Source: an uncultured Alistipes sp.
GTDB lineage: Bacteria; Bacteroidota; Bacteroidia; Bacteroidales; UBA932
Direction: 5' to 3'
Assembly: GCA_900544195.1 (NCBI GenBank)
Contig: UQUJ01000033.1
Location: 1-33,042, forward strand
Length of the DNA stretch: 33,042 bases
The first letter of the stretch is position 1. Each line of letters begins with the position of its first letter. Shown piece by piece: positions 15,396 through 24,410 of the stretch. The translations under genes were made by a program, and so were the position numbers. The notes under the pieces were generated by a model that worked only from the letters and a program-made list of their open reading frames with translations, made no database searches and was not told where the DNA came from.

Positions 15396-16958
15396 ATGAG
15401 CATCCAGCAGGATAACATCAAGAAGCTGGTCGAGCGCAGAGCCGCGGCCAGGATGGGCGGAGGCCAGAAAAGGATCGATGCCCAGCACGAGAAAGGCAAG
15501 TTGACGGCGAGGGAACGCCTCGCGCTGCTGCTTGACGAAGGAAGCTTCGAGGAATTCGATATGTTTGTCCGTCACCGCTGCACGAACTTCGGAATGGAGA
15601 AGCAGCACTTCGACGGAGACGGAGTTGTCACCGGACAGGGCACGATAGACGGCCGTCTGGTCTATGTCGCCGCCCAGGATTTCACCGTCTCGGGAGGATC
15701 CCTCTCAAAGACGATGGCGGAGAAGATCTGCAAGGCGATGGATCTGGCGACCAGAAACGGAGCTCCGTTCATCTGCCTCAACGACTCCGGCGGAGCGCGA
15801 ATCCAGGAAGGAGTTGACGCGCTCGCGGGTTACGGCGAGATCTTCGAAAGAAATATCCTCGCGTCCGGAGTCGTTCCACAGATTTCAGGAATATTCGGTC
15901 CTTGCGCCGGAGGAGCGGTTTACTCCCCTGCCCTCACGGACTTTACGGTAATGGTCAAGAACACCTCTTACATGTTCCTGACGGGTCCGGCAGTCGTGAA
16001 GAGTGTCCTCGGAGAGGTTGTCTCGCAGGAGGAACTCGGAGGAGCGAGCGTGCACGCGTCCAAGAGCGGTGTCGCTCATTTCGCCGCCGAAAACGAACAG
16101 GAAGGCATCAATACGATCAAGGAACTCCTCGGTTATATTCCTCAGAACAACATGGAGGAGGCTCCGAGGGTTCCGACCGACGACCCTGTCAGCAGGGTTG
16201 ACGACTCGCTGAACGAGATCATTCCTGACAATCCGAACCAGGCCTACGACATGTACAAGGTCATCACGAGCATCGTCGATGACGGTAAGTTCTTCGAGAT
16301 CCACAAGGAGTTCGCCAAGAACATCATCGTGGGTTTCGCCCACATGAACGGGCGCAGCGTCGGCATCGTGGCCAACCAGCCAAAGATGCTCGCCGGAGTT
16401 CTGGACATCAACGCCTCCCGCAAGGGAGCCCGTTTCGTTCGCTTCTGCGATGCGTTCAACATTCCTATCGTCTCACTGGTTGACGTGCCGGGATTCCTTC
16501 CGGGAACCCAGCAGGAATATGGTGCCGTCATCACCAACGGAGCGAAACTGCTCTACGCCTACGGTGAGGCCACGGTTCCTAAGGTCACCGTCGAGCTCCG
16601 CAAGAGCTATGGCGGATCCTACATCGTCATGAGCAGCAAGCACTTGCGTGCCGACCTTGTCTATGCCTGGCCTTCCGCCCAGATCGCTGTTATGGGTGCT
16701 GACGGAGCCGTCAACGTGCTCTATGCCAAGGACATCAAGGCTGTAGAGGATCCATCCGAGCAGCAAAAGATCCGGGCCGCCAAGAAAGAGGAGTACGAAG
16801 AACTTTTCAACAACCCTTACCAGGCGGCGGAGAAAGGCTACATCGATGATGTGATCGAGCCTCGCAACACCCGTTTCCGCATCATCAGGGCCCTTGAGCA
16901 GCTTGCGGGCAAGAAGCAGCAGACGCCAGCGAAGAAACACGACAATCTTCCTCTGTAG
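15396..16958 (+). CDS. mmdA: Methylmalonyl-CoA decarboxylase alpha subunit (carboxyltransferase)
   Basis: This cytoplasmic subunit moves the carboxyl group of (S)-methylmalonyl-CoA to the biotin carrier, yielding propionyl-CoA in the succinate-to-propionate pathway. The 520 residues follow the acyl-CoA carboxyltransferase family. They show ARMGGGQKRIDAQHEKGKLTARERL at the N-terminus, NDSGGARIQEGVDALAGYGEIF, the oxyanion-hole region GPCAGGAVYSPALTDF and the second-domain VDVPGFLPGTQQEYG. On sequence alone it could be a propionyl-CoA carboxylase beta subunit. The three following genes (OadG-like, biotin carrier, OadB-like) with no biotin carboxylase identify the Na+-pumping decarboxylase. It is the first gene behind a clear promoter. 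Confidence 0.93.
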   Translation: MSIQQDNIKKLVERRAAARMGGGQKRIDAQHEKGKLTARERLALLLDEGSFEEFDMFVRHRCTNFGMEKQHFDGDGVVTGQGTIDGRLVYVAAQDFTVSGGSLSKTMAEKICKAMDLATRNGAPFICLNDSGGARIQEGVDALAGYGEIFERNILASGVVPQISGIFGPCAGGAVYSPALTDFTVMVKNTSYMFLTGPAVVKSVLGEVVSQEELGGASVHASKSGVAHFAAENEQEGINTIKELLGYIPQNNMEEAPRVPTDDPVSRVDDSLNEIIPDNPNQAYDMYKVITSIVDDGKFFEIHKEFAKNIIVGFAHMNGRSVGIVANQPKMLAGVLDINASRKGARFVRFCDAFNIPIVSLVDVPGFLPGTQQEYGAVITNGAKLLYAYGEATVPKVTVELRKSYGGSYIVMSSKHLRADLVYAWPSAQIAVMGADGAVNVLYAKDIKAVEDPSEQQKIRAAKKEEYEELFNNPYQAAEKGYIDDVIEPRNTRFRIIRALEQLAGKKQQTPAKKHDNLPL

Positions 16959-16962
16959 TGAT

Positions 16963-17889
16963 ATGAAGAGATTTGGACGAATATTTTTATCAGCCGTCCT
17001 CCTGTTCTCAGGACTCGCCCTCGGTGCCCAGAACCTTTCGGATCTGAGGATCGGAGAGATTCTCGTGGAGAACACGAGCGGACTCACGGACGGCTACGGA
17101 CAGCGCACAGGCTGGATAGAAATCTTCAACAATTCCTATGGAAGCGTGAAGTTCGCCGGCTGCTACCTGTCCGATGACAAGGACAACCTGCGGAAATATC
17201 ATATTCCCGCATCTGACGCTTCGACAATTTTGAAACCACGTCAGAGCGTCGTTTTCTACACAAGCGGAAACGCCTCACAGGGGACATATTACACGAATTT
17301 CACCCTGCGCAACGGTTCCACGATCTATCTCGTCAGCAATGACGGGCGCACCATCATCGACACAATCGACATCCCGGCAGACCTTCCTTCTGACTGTTCA
17401 GTGGTTAAGGTTCCGACTGGAGTGAAAATGATGGATTTCGAGACAAAGGTCACTGACAAACCTACCCCGGGATCCTACAACGGAGACGTGGACGCGAAGA
17501 CCAACAGCCAGATAATGAAGGAGAAAGACCCGCACGGATGGGTTCTTACCCTGATTTCCGTCTCGGTTGTGTTCATCGCGCTGACCATCCTGGCGTTCAT
17601 CTTCGGATGGATCGGCAACGCCAACAAGAAAGCCGCTGCACCGAAACCAGTCAAGGCGGCAAAACCTTCTGAAAAGAACGGGAATATGACTCCAGAGGTC
17701 GCGGCTGCCATCTCGATGGCCCTCTCGCAGGAATTCGGCGGAGAGATCCACGCGGCCATCGCCCTGGCGCTTGACGACTATCTGGGTGGCGGAATCCACG
17801 ACGAGGAGAGCTTCGTCATCACGATCCGTCCGTCACAGAATGGCAACTGGAACGACAAAGCACAGAATTTCAGACAATTACCAAGATAA
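16963..17889 (+). CDS. OadG-like subunit fused to an N-terminal lamin-tail domain
   Basis: From the ATG at 16963, four bases after mmdA, the protein is 308 residues. A Sec signal peptide (FLSAVLLFSGLALGAQ) leads into a lamin-tail-like beta-sandwich at about 24-150 (IGEILVENTSG, GWIEIFNNSYGSVKFAGCYL, VVFYTSGNASQGTYYTNF). One membrane helix follows at about 190-210 (VLTLISVSVVFIALTILAFI) with an Ala/Lys/Pro-rich linker and a cytoplasmic tail that resembles the gamma (OadG/MmdD) assembly subunit. Classical OadG is under 100 residues and has no outer domain, so the large periplasmic domain is the notable addition. Operon position, between the carboxyltransferase and biotin carrier genes, supports a subunit role. 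What the lamin-tail domain binds is unknown. Confidence 0.83.
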   Translation: MKRFGRIFLSAVLLFSGLALGAQNLSDLRIGEILVENTSGLTDGYGQRTGWIEIFNNSYGSVKFAGCYLSDDKDNLRKYHIPASDASTILKPRQSVVFYTSGNASQGTYYTNFTLRNGSTIYLVSNDGRTIIDTIDIPADLPSDCSVVKVPTGVKMMDFETKVTDKPTPGSYNGDVDAKTNSQIMKEKDPHGWVLTLISVSVVFIALTILAFIFGWIGNANKKAAAPKPVKAAKPSEKNGNMTPEVAAAISMALSQEFGGEIHAAIALALDDYLGGGIHDEESFVITIRPSQNGNWNDKAQNFRQLPR

Positions 17890-17916
17890 TAAAAGATTAA
17901 GAATATTAAACCGAAT

Positions 17917-18360
17917 ATGAAAACCTACAAATTCAGGATCAACGGCAACGAGTACAACGTTGACATCAATTCAGTGGAAGGAAACATCGCTGACGTTACG
18001 GTGAACGGAGCGTCTTATCAAGTCGAGATGGAGAATGCGCCGGCTCCCGTACAGAAACCGGCACAGGCGCCAGCCACCGCGACCACCGCTCCGGCAAGCT
18101 CAGCGACCACGACACCAGCCCCTAAGGCAGCCGCTCCGGCAGGAGCCGGCAAACCTGTGACCTCCCCTCTCCCGGGCGTTATCATCGAGGTCTCCGTCAA
18201 GGAAGGCCAGGCCGTGAAGGCCGGTCAGAAAGTGGCCGTGCTTGAGGCCATGAAGATGGAGAACGAGATCCAGGCTCCGGCAGACGGAACCGTCACTGCC
18301 ATCCTCGTGAACAAGGGTGACTCTGTCCTCGAAGGTGCCGAAATCGTCAAGATAGCATAA
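17917..18360 (+). CDS. mmdC: Biotin carrier subunit of the decarboxylase
   Basis: A 147 residue biotin carrier. The N-terminal ~40 residues form a small beta region, then comes a flexible Ala/Pro/Thr-rich linker (about 40-80), then a biotinyl domain with the attachment motif EAMKMEN (110-116) and biotinyl lysine K113. The carboxyl group is loaded here by the alpha subunit and carried to the membrane subunit. It lies 27 bases after the OadG-like gene and four before the beta subunit gene. Confidence 0.93.
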   Translation: MKTYKFRINGNEYNVDINSVEGNIADVTVNGASYQVEMENAPAPVQKPAQAPATATTAPASSATTTPAPKAAAPAGAGKPVTSPLPGVIIEVSVKEGQAVKAGQKVAVLEAMKMENEIQAPADGTVTAILVNKGDSVLEGAEIVKIA

Positions 18361-18364
18361 GAGG

Positions 18365-19507
18365 ATGGGCATCATATTCGAAAGTCTAAAGCAGTTCTGG
18401 TACTTCACCGGATTCGCCAACGCGTCTTGGCAGAATCTGGTGATGATCCTGATCGGCATCGTGTTCATCACACTTGCCATCAAGAAGGAATGGGAGCCGC
18501 TCCTGCTCGTTCCGATCGGATTCGGAATGATCATCGGCAACATTCCTATGTTCCCGGGACTTAACATCGGAGTCTATGAGGACGGCTCCGTACTGAATAT
18601 TCTGTACCAAGGAGTCAAGCAGGGTTGGTACCCACCGCTCATATTCCTCGGAATCGGAGCCATGACGGATTTCTCGGCGCTGATCTCCCAGCCAAGGCTG
18701 CTGCTGATCGGAGCCGCCGCCCAGATGGGAATATTCGGGGCCTACCTGCTCGCCCTCGCCCTCGGTTTCGACCCTAATCAGGCCGGTGCCATCGGCATCA
18801 TCGGAGGAGCGGACGGCCCTACGGCCATATTCCTGTCCTCACAGCTCGCCCCGGATCTGATGGGAGCAATCGCAGTGAGCGCATATTCCTATATGGCCCT
18901 TGTTCCGGTCATCCAGAGGCCTATTATGCTGGCGCTGACGACCAAGAAAGAACGCCTCATAAGGATGCCGGCCGCAAGACAGGTAAGCCAGAAGGAGAAA
19001 ATCATCTTCCCTATCGTCGGCTTCCTCCTCACCGCGTTCATCGTGCCGTCGGGACTTCCGCTTCTGGGCATGCTGTTCTTCGGTAACCTTCTGAAAGAGA
19101 GCGGAGTGACAAGGCGTCTCGCCGAGACCGCCCGCGGCCCGCTGATCGATGTTGTGACCACGCTGATCGGTCTTACCGTCGGCGCCTCGACACAGGCGGA
19201 CAAGTTCCTGAGCGGAAGCTCCGTGAAGATCTTCGTCCTGGGTCTGCTGTCATTCGTGATCGCCACAACCTGCGGCGTACTCTTCGTCAAGATCTGGAAC
19301 ATCTTCCTTAAGGGCGACCACAAGATCAACCCGCTCATCGGCAACGCCGGTGTGTCCGCCGTGCCAGACAGCGCACGCGTCTCCGAGATTGTCGGCAGGG
19401 AGTTCGACCCGAACAACCACCTTCTGATGCACGCGATGGGCCCGAACGTCGCCGGAGTCATCGGCTCGGCGGTCGCCGCCGGAATCCTCCTCGGTTTCCT
19501 CGGATAG
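18365..19507 (+). CDS. mmdB: Sodium-pumping decarboxylase beta subunit
   Basis: The membrane subunit that decarboxylates carboxybiotin and exports Na+. The 380 residues are hydrophobic with about nine to eleven helices. They contain the diagnostic motif GIIGGADGPTAIFLSSQLAP, in which D150 matches the aspartate needed for Na+ transport in OadB, and the C-terminal region HLLMHAMGPNVAGVIGSAVAAG. The ATG at 18365 is four bases after mmdC. It is the last gene of the operon, followed by a hairpin terminator. Confidence 0.95.
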   Translation: MGIIFESLKQFWYFTGFANASWQNLVMILIGIVFITLAIKKEWEPLLLVPIGFGMIIGNIPMFPGLNIGVYEDGSVLNILYQGVKQGWYPPLIFLGIGAMTDFSALISQPRLLLIGAAAQMGIFGAYLLALALGFDPNQAGAIGIIGGADGPTAIFLSSQLAPDLMGAIAVSAYSYMALVPVIQRPIMLALTTKKERLIRMPAARQVSQKEKIIFPIVGFLLTAFIVPSGLPLLGMLFFGNLLKESGVTRRLAETARGPLIDVVTTLIGLTVGASTQADKFLSGSSVKIFVLGLLSFVIATTCGVLFVKIWNIFLKGDHKINPLIGNAGVSAVPDSARVSEIVGREFDPNNHLLMHAMGPNVAGVIGSAVAAGILLGFLG

Positions 19508-19536
19508 CGGAGCCGGACACAGACTCCTGTAAGTAT

Positions 19537-19567
19537 AAAGCGCACCGGAATCCTCCGATGCGCTTTT
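19537..19567 (+). terminator. Terminator between the convergent mmdB and DUF805 genes
   Basis: Arms 19537-19549 and 19554-19566 (AAAGCGCACCGGA with one mismatch) close a four base loop, with TTTT at 19564-19567. The A-run on the other side (19537-19539) is short, so it mainly serves the plus strand. Confidence 0.82.
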
Positions 19568-19587
19568 ATGATAGTGAATATGGTTCT

Positions 19588-19956
19588 CTACTCTTTTGCC
19601 GGCACAGAAGGCTTGACAAGAAGGATGATGAACCAGATCGATCCGATGATAGGGATCAGGTTGATGAAGATCCAAGGCCAGCTCTTGCCGATGTCGTTGA
19701 GTCTTCTCACGCTCACACCGAGTCCCGGAAGAAGAAGGGCAAGGGAGATCAGGATGTTGATAATGTTAAGAATCAACACGATAACAGGCACCTTAGCGAA
19801 AATCGAACCGAGAATGCTGAAAACAAGTCCGATAAGGAAAAGCACAAGGGCATACTGCCAGAACTCCGCGCGGTCGGCGCGTCCTTCGAATTTCACATAC
19901 TTGTTGAAGACAACATCCTTGAAGTTGGCGACAACGTCGTTTACAAATGAACTCAT
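19588..19956 (-). CDS. DUF805 small membrane protein
   Basis: A 122 residue DUF805 protein. The family start (FKDVVFNKYVKFEGRADRAEFW) is followed by three or four membrane helices (YALVLFLIGLVFSILGSIF, VIVLILNIINILISLALLLP, WIFINLIPIIGSIWFIILLV) and the conserved VRRLNDIGKSWPWI. The basic VRRL(H/N)D signature is the family hallmark. Function is unknown. It is a single minus-strand gene between the decarboxylase and V-type ATPase operons. A possible weak -7 box (TATCTTTA on the minus strand, 19984-19991) lies upstream. Confidence 0.9.
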   Translation of the reverse strand: MSSFVNDVVANFKDVVFNKYVKFEGRADRAEFWQYALVLFLIGLVFSILGSIFAKVPVIVLILNIINILISLALLLPGLGVSVRRLNDIGKSWPWIFINLIPIIGSIWFIILLVKPSVPAKE

Positions 19957-20050
19957 AATAATTTAAATTTGTATTAATTTACATAAAGATAAAAAGTTTT
20001 TCGAACTTATCACCAATGAAATAGACAAAGATTTCGACAATTATTCATTA

Positions 20051-20082
20051 TTTGATTCTGATTAATATTTTCGCTATATTTG
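20051..20082 (+). promoter_or_regulatory. Promoter of the V-type ATPase operon
   Basis: TTTG (20051-20054), a 20 base spacer and TATATTTG (20075-20082) fit the Bacteroidota -33/-7 consensus, 29 bases before the atpE ATG. No internal terminator is visible down to the end of glmM. Confidence 0.82.
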
Positions 20083-20111
20083 TAGGATAGGAATATAACA
20101 CATAATTATAA

Positions 20112-20720
20112 ATGGAAAACAAGCTACAGGAACTGACCGACAAGCTCTACAAGGAGGGTCTGTCAAAGGGTAAGGAAGAAGGCGAGGCCATTCTCGCCAA
20201 AGCCAACGAGAAGGCGGCCGAAATCATCGAGGAGGCCAAAAAACAGGCCGAATCCATTCTCAAAAAAGCCCACAAGGACGCCGAGGACTACAAGACCAAG
20301 GTCGAGGGCGACGTGAAGATGGCGGCAGTGCAGAGCATCCAGGCCACAAGAAAGGACATCGAGAACCTCATGGTCGGCAGGATGACAGACAAGCAGGTGT
20401 CGTCAACCCTTTCTTCAGCCGATTTCGTCAAGGAGATCATCAAGGCCGTGGCCGGGAAGTTCAACGCCGAGGAGGCCGTTGACCTCAACATCGTGCTTCC
20501 TGAAAGCCTAAGGAAAGAGCTTGAGCCTTTCGTCAGCGGAGAGTTGGCAAACATCCTCAAGGGTGGAGTCACAGCGGAGTTTTCCAAGAAGGTGGCCGGC
20601 GGATTCACGATCGGTCCTAAGGACGGCTCCTACTTCATCAGCCTCACCGACGAGACATTCAAGTCCCTGATCGGCGACTACCTCAGACCAGCCACACGTA
20701 AGATACTCTTCGGCGAGTAA
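20112..20720 (+). CDS. atpE: V/A-type ATP synthase subunit E
   Basis: The 202 residues start with a long Ala/Lys/Glu coiled coil (LAKANEKAAEIIEEAKKQAESILKKAHKDAEDYK, about 25-75) and end in a globular domain (about 100-202), the layout of the E subunit of the peripheral stalk. It joins the A3B3 head to the membrane subunit I. It is the first gene of the operon; its stop overlaps the ATG of the next gene by one base. No separate G/H stalk gene is present here. Confidence 0.88.
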   Translation: MENKLQELTDKLYKEGLSKGKEEGEAILAKANEKAAEIIEEAKKQAESILKKAHKDAEDYKTKVEGDVKMAAVQSIQATRKDIENLMVGRMTDKQVSSTLSSADFVKEIIKAVAGKFNAEEAVDLNIVLPESLRKELEPFVSGELANILKGGVTAEFSKKVAGGFTIGPKDGSYFISLTDETFKSLIGDYLRPATRKILFGE

Positions 20721-21322
20721 TGAACAACTACGAGTACATAATCTCCAGCCTTCCCGCCATCACGCTTGACTGGAAGTTAGGAGAGGGAGCGTCCTTCGAC
20801 ACCTACGTTGACTGGATCAAGTCCCAGCTCAGCGACGCCGACCGCAAGGTCGTGGACCGTCTGCTGGACGGATTCAAGGACGAGAACCTTAACCGGGAAT
20901 TCTACGAGGCCGCATTGAAGGACACCAACAGGTTCATCAAGGAGTATTTCACCTTCGACCTGAACGTCCGCAACGGCAAGGCCCGCTTCCTGAACAAGGC
21001 GTTCGAGAGGCCTGCGGACCAGGACACGATCAGGCTGGAGGCCGGCGAGTTCGCGGAAGGCCCGAGGCTTGACGAGGCGCTGAACGCTCCGGACCTGCTC
21101 TCCCGGGAACGCGGACTGGATGCCCTTATGTGGGACAAGATTCTCCAAATCAACATCTTCAACTACTTCGACCTTGACGCCATCCTTGGGTTCATCGCAA
21201 GGCTGCGCATCATCGGCAGATGGTTCTCCCTCGACGAGAAGACCGGCCGGGAGATGTTCATCCGCCTCGTAAACGAGGTCAGAGGCACATTCAAGGGCGT
21301 GAAATACGAGCCCGCCAAATAA
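20720..21322 (+). CDS. DUF2764 protein of the V-type ATPase operon
   Basis: A 200 residue soluble, helix-rich, acidic protein of the DUF2764 family, found in the same operon position in Bacteroidota, spirochaete and chlamydial V-type ATPase clusters. NNYEYIISSLPAITLDWK at the start and ILQINIFNYFDLDAILGFIARLRIIGRWFSLDEKTGREMF near the end are the clearest regions. Because no subunit C gene is seen in the operon, a role as the C-like rotor/membrane-ring connector is a reasonable inference from position and helical nature, not proven by sequence. It overlaps atpE by one base and lies 21 bases before atpA. Confidence 0.85.
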   Translation: MNNYEYIISSLPAITLDWKLGEGASFDTYVDWIKSQLSDADRKVVDRLLDGFKDENLNREFYEAALKDTNRFIKEYFTFDLNVRNGKARFLNKAFERPADQDTIRLEAGEFAEGPRLDEALNAPDLLSRERGLDALMWDKILQINIFNYFDLDAILGFIARLRIIGRWFSLDEKTGREMFIRLVNEVRGTFKGVKYEPAK

Positions 21323-21343
21323 CGAAAATTGAAATAACTGAAT

Positions 21344-23098
21344 ATGAAGACAAAAGGAAAGGTAACAGGTATTGTTTCCAACCTTGTGACGGTTCAGGTG
21401 GACGGACCTGTGGCGGAGAACGAGCTCTGCTACATCACCCTTGCGGGTACTCCCCTCCTGGCCGAGGTCATCAAGGTAAGCGGTGACAAGGCCTCGGTCC
21501 AGGTGTTCGAAAGCACCCGTGGACTGAAAAACGGAGACCCTGTGGAGTTCGAAGGCAGGATGCTTGAGGTGACCCTCGGCCCTGGTCTTCTCTCCAGCGT
21601 TTATGACGGTCTCCAGAACAATCTGACCACGATGGAGTCGGTGTTCCTCAAGAGAGGAGAGTACACCGACCCTCTGGACCACAAGAAACTTTGGGACTTC
21701 ACCCCTATCGCCAAGGAAGGTGACAAGGTCACCGCCGCCGACTGGCTCGGAGAGGTGAAGGAAGGCTGGCTGCCTCACAAGATCATGGTGCCGTTCTCGT
21801 TCAAGGGCGAGTACACCGTGAAGAAGATCGCCGAGGCCGGCAAGTACAACATCGACATGGTTGTCGCGGTGCTGACCGGAGCCGACGGCGAGGAAACCTA
21901 CGTCACGATGACTCAGAAGTGGCCTGTCAAGGTCGCCGTAAAGGCCTACCAGGAGAAACCGAGGCCACAGAAGATCATGGAGACCGGCGTACGCTGCATC
22001 GACACGTTCAACCCTATCGCCGAGGGCGGCACCGGATTCATCCCGGGACCTTTCGGATGCGGCAAGACCGTGCTCCAGCACGCCATCGCCAAGCAGGGCG
22101 AGGCCGACGTGATCGTGATGGCCGCCTGCGGAGAGCGCGCCAACGAGGTCGTGGAGATCTTCTCCGAGTTCCCTGAGCTCATCGACCCTCACACCGGCCG
22201 CCACCTGATGGAGCGTACCACCATCATCTGCAACACCTCGAACATGCCTGTCGCCGCTCGTGAGGCCTCGGTCTACACGGCGATGACGATCTGTGAATAT
22301 TACAGGGCGATGGGACTGAAGTGCCTCCTGCTGGCCGACTCGACCTCCCGCTGGGCACAGGCCCTGAGGGAGATGTCCAACCGTATGGAGGAGCTTCCGG
22401 GAGCGGACGCCTTCCCGGTTGACCTTTCAGCCATCATCTCGAACTTCTACGCCCGCGCCGGAATGGTTGTCCTGAACAACGGCAAGACCGGAGCCGTCAC
22501 CTTCATCGGAACGGTTTCCCCTGCCGGCGGTAACCTCAAGGAGCCTGTGACCGAGTCCACCAAGAAGGCCGCCAGGTGCTTCTACGGACTGGAGCAGAAC
22601 CGCGCCGACCAGAAGAGGTACCCTGCCGTCAACCCGATCGAGTCATATTCAAAGTACCTTGAATATCCTGAGATCATCGCCTACCTCGACGAGCAGGTCG
22701 AGCACGGCTGGGTGGCCAACGTCACCAAAGCCAAGAACCTCCTGCGCCGCGGACGCGAGGCCAACGAGCAGATCAACATCCTCGGTGACGACGGTGTTCC
22801 TGTAGCCTACCACGTAAGTTTCTGGAAGTCAGAGCTTATTGACTTCGTATTCCTCCAGCAGGACGCGTTCGACGAGACCGACGCCCTCTGTCCGATGGAC
22901 CGTCAGAAATACATGCTGGATCTCGTTCTGGACATCTGCGGCATCGATTTCGACTTCGAGGACTTCGAGAAGTGCCGCGAGTTCTTCAAGGAACTCATCA
23001 ATGACCTCCGCCAGATGAACTACACCAAGTTCCACAGCGAGGAATTCGAGAATTATGCTGTGAAGATCCATAAATTAATCGAAGACTATGGCAAATAA
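21344..23098 (+). CDS. atpA: V/A-type ATP synthase catalytic subunit A
   Basis: The catalytic subunit of the head. The 584 residues match family length and include the non-homologous insert typical of subunit A (about 110-200). The P-loop GPFGCGKT is at 235-242, the catalytic Glu region around ACGERANEVVEIFSEFPEL follows, and LLADSTSRWAQALREMSNRMEELPG is the family signature. It is preceded by an N-terminal barrel (GKVTGIVSNLVTVQVDGP). Its last 11 bases overlap atpB in a different frame, implying translational coupling. Confidence 0.97.
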   Translation: MKTKGKVTGIVSNLVTVQVDGPVAENELCYITLAGTPLLAEVIKVSGDKASVQVFESTRGLKNGDPVEFEGRMLEVTLGPGLLSSVYDGLQNNLTTMESVFLKRGEYTDPLDHKKLWDFTPIAKEGDKVTAADWLGEVKEGWLPHKIMVPFSFKGEYTVKKIAEAGKYNIDMVVAVLTGADGEETYVTMTQKWPVKVAVKAYQEKPRPQKIMETGVRCIDTFNPIAEGGTGFIPGPFGCGKTVLQHAIAKQGEADVIVMAACGERANEVVEIFSEFPELIDPHTGRHLMERTTIICNTSNMPVAAREASVYTAMTICEYYRAMGLKCLLLADSTSRWAQALREMSNRMEELPGADAFPVDLSAIISNFYARAGMVVLNNGKTGAVTFIGTVSPAGGNLKEPVTESTKKAARCFYGLEQNRADQKRYPAVNPIESYSKYLEYPEIIAYLDEQVEHGWVANVTKAKNLLRRGREANEQINILGDDGVPVAYHVSFWKSELIDFVFLQQDAFDETDALCPMDRQKYMLDLVLDICGIDFDFEDFEKCREFFKELINDLRQMNYTKFHSEEFENYAVKIHKLIEDYGK

Positions 23099-24410
23099 GG
23101 CTTATCAAAGAATATACACAAAGCTGGAAGCCATCACCAAGGCCACCGTTTCACTCAAGGCCAAGGGAGTTTCCAACGACGAGCTGGCCGTAGTCGGCGG
23201 CAAGCTTGCCCAGGTCGTGAAGACCAAGGGTGACATGGTGACCCTCCAGGTGTTCTCAGGCACGGAAGGCATTCCGACCAACGCCGAGGTGACTTTCCTC
23301 GGTGAACCACCTACACTCAAGGTCAGCGACCAGCTCTCCGGGCGTTTCTTCAACGCCTACGGAAAGCCTATCGACGGAGGTCCCGAGGTGGAGGGCGAGG
23401 AAAGGGAGATCGGCGGACCGTCCGTGAACCCTTACAAGAGACGCCAGCCGTCAGAGCTGATTCCGACCGGTATCGCCGGCATCGACCTCAACAACACCAT
23501 CGTGTCAGGACAGAAGATTCCGTTCTTCGCCGACCCTGACCAGCCTTACAACCAGGTGATGGCCGACGTGGCCCTGAGAGCCGACGTGGACAAGATCATC
23601 CTCGGCGGTATGGGTCTTTCCAACGACGACTATCTGTTCTTCCGCCAGGCCTTCGAGAGCGCCGGCGCGCTTGACAGGATCATCTGCTTCGTCAACACGA
23701 CCGAAGACCCTCCTGTGGAGCGTCTTCTGGTTCCGGACATGGCCCTTGCCGCCGCCGAGTACTTCGCCGTGGACAAGAACGAGAAGGTGCTCGTGCTGCT
23801 CACGGACATGACCCTCTACGCCGACGCGCTCTCCATCGTGTCGAACCGTATGGACCAGATCCCTTCCAAGGACTCCATGCCGGGATCCCTTTACTCGGAT
23901 CTCGCCAAGATCTACGAGAAGGCCGTGCAGCTCCCTACCGAGGGATCCATCACGATCATCGCCGTGACCACGCTGAACGACGGCGACATCACCCACGCCA
24001 TTCCTGACAACACGGGCTACATCACCGAGGGACAGCTCTTCCTCCGCGCCGACTCAGACTCGGGAAAGATCATCATCGACCCGTTCCGTTCCCTCTCCAG
24101 GCTCAAGCAGAGGGTACAGAACGTGAAGACCCGCGAGGACCACAGCCAGGTGATGAACGCCGGAGTGCGCCTGTACGCCGACGCGCAGAACGCCAAGACC
24201 AAGCTGGAGAACGGTTTCGACCTCTCCGACTACGACCACCGCTGTCTCGACTATGCGAAGGAATATGCCACAAGACTCCTTTCCATCGATGTCAACATCA
24301 CCATCACCGAGATGCTCGACACGGCCTGGGAACTGTTCGGCAAGTACTTCACCAAGGCCGAGACCGGAATCAAGCAATCATTGATCGACAAATACTGGAA
24401 AGGTAAGTAA
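23088..24410 (+). CDS. atpB: V/A-type ATP synthase subunit B
   Basis: The non-catalytic head subunit, 440 residues. As expected there is no functional P-loop. The signature TDMTLYADALSIVSNRMDQIPSKDSMPGSLYSDLAKIYEKA and the region SGRFFNAYGKPIDGGPEVEGEER are typical. It alternates with subunit A in the hexamer and contributes to the nucleotide-site interface. It overlaps atpA by 11 bases and its stop overlaps the atpD ATG by one base (TAATG). Confidence 0.97.
   Translation: MANKAYQRIYTKLEAITKATVSLKAKGVSNDELAVVGGKLAQVVKTKGDMVTLQVFSGTEGIPTNAEVTFLGEPPTLKVSDQLSGRFFNAYGKPIDGGPEVEGEEREIGGPSVNPYKRRQPSELIPTGIAGIDLNNTIVSGQKIPFFADPDQPYNQVMADVALRADVDKIILGGMGLSNDDYLFFRQAFESAGALDRIICFVNTTEDPPVERLLVPDMALAAAEYFAVDKNEKVLVLLTDMTLYADALSIVSNRMDQIPSKDSMPGSLYSDLAKIYEKAVQLPTEGSITIIAVTTLNDGDITHAIPDNTGYITEGQLFLRADSDSGKIIIDPFRSLSRLKQRVQNVKTREDHSQVMNAGVRLYADAQNAKTKLENGFDLSDYDHRCLDYAKEYATRLLSIDVNITITEMLDTAWELFGKYFTKAETGIKQSLIDKYWKGK

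Noticed and set aside
20777..22204. 475 codon minus-strand open frame across the DUF2764 and atpA genes
   Set aside because: Antisense shadow of two well-supported ATPase operon genes; its translation is low-complexity with many His, Asp and Leu residues.
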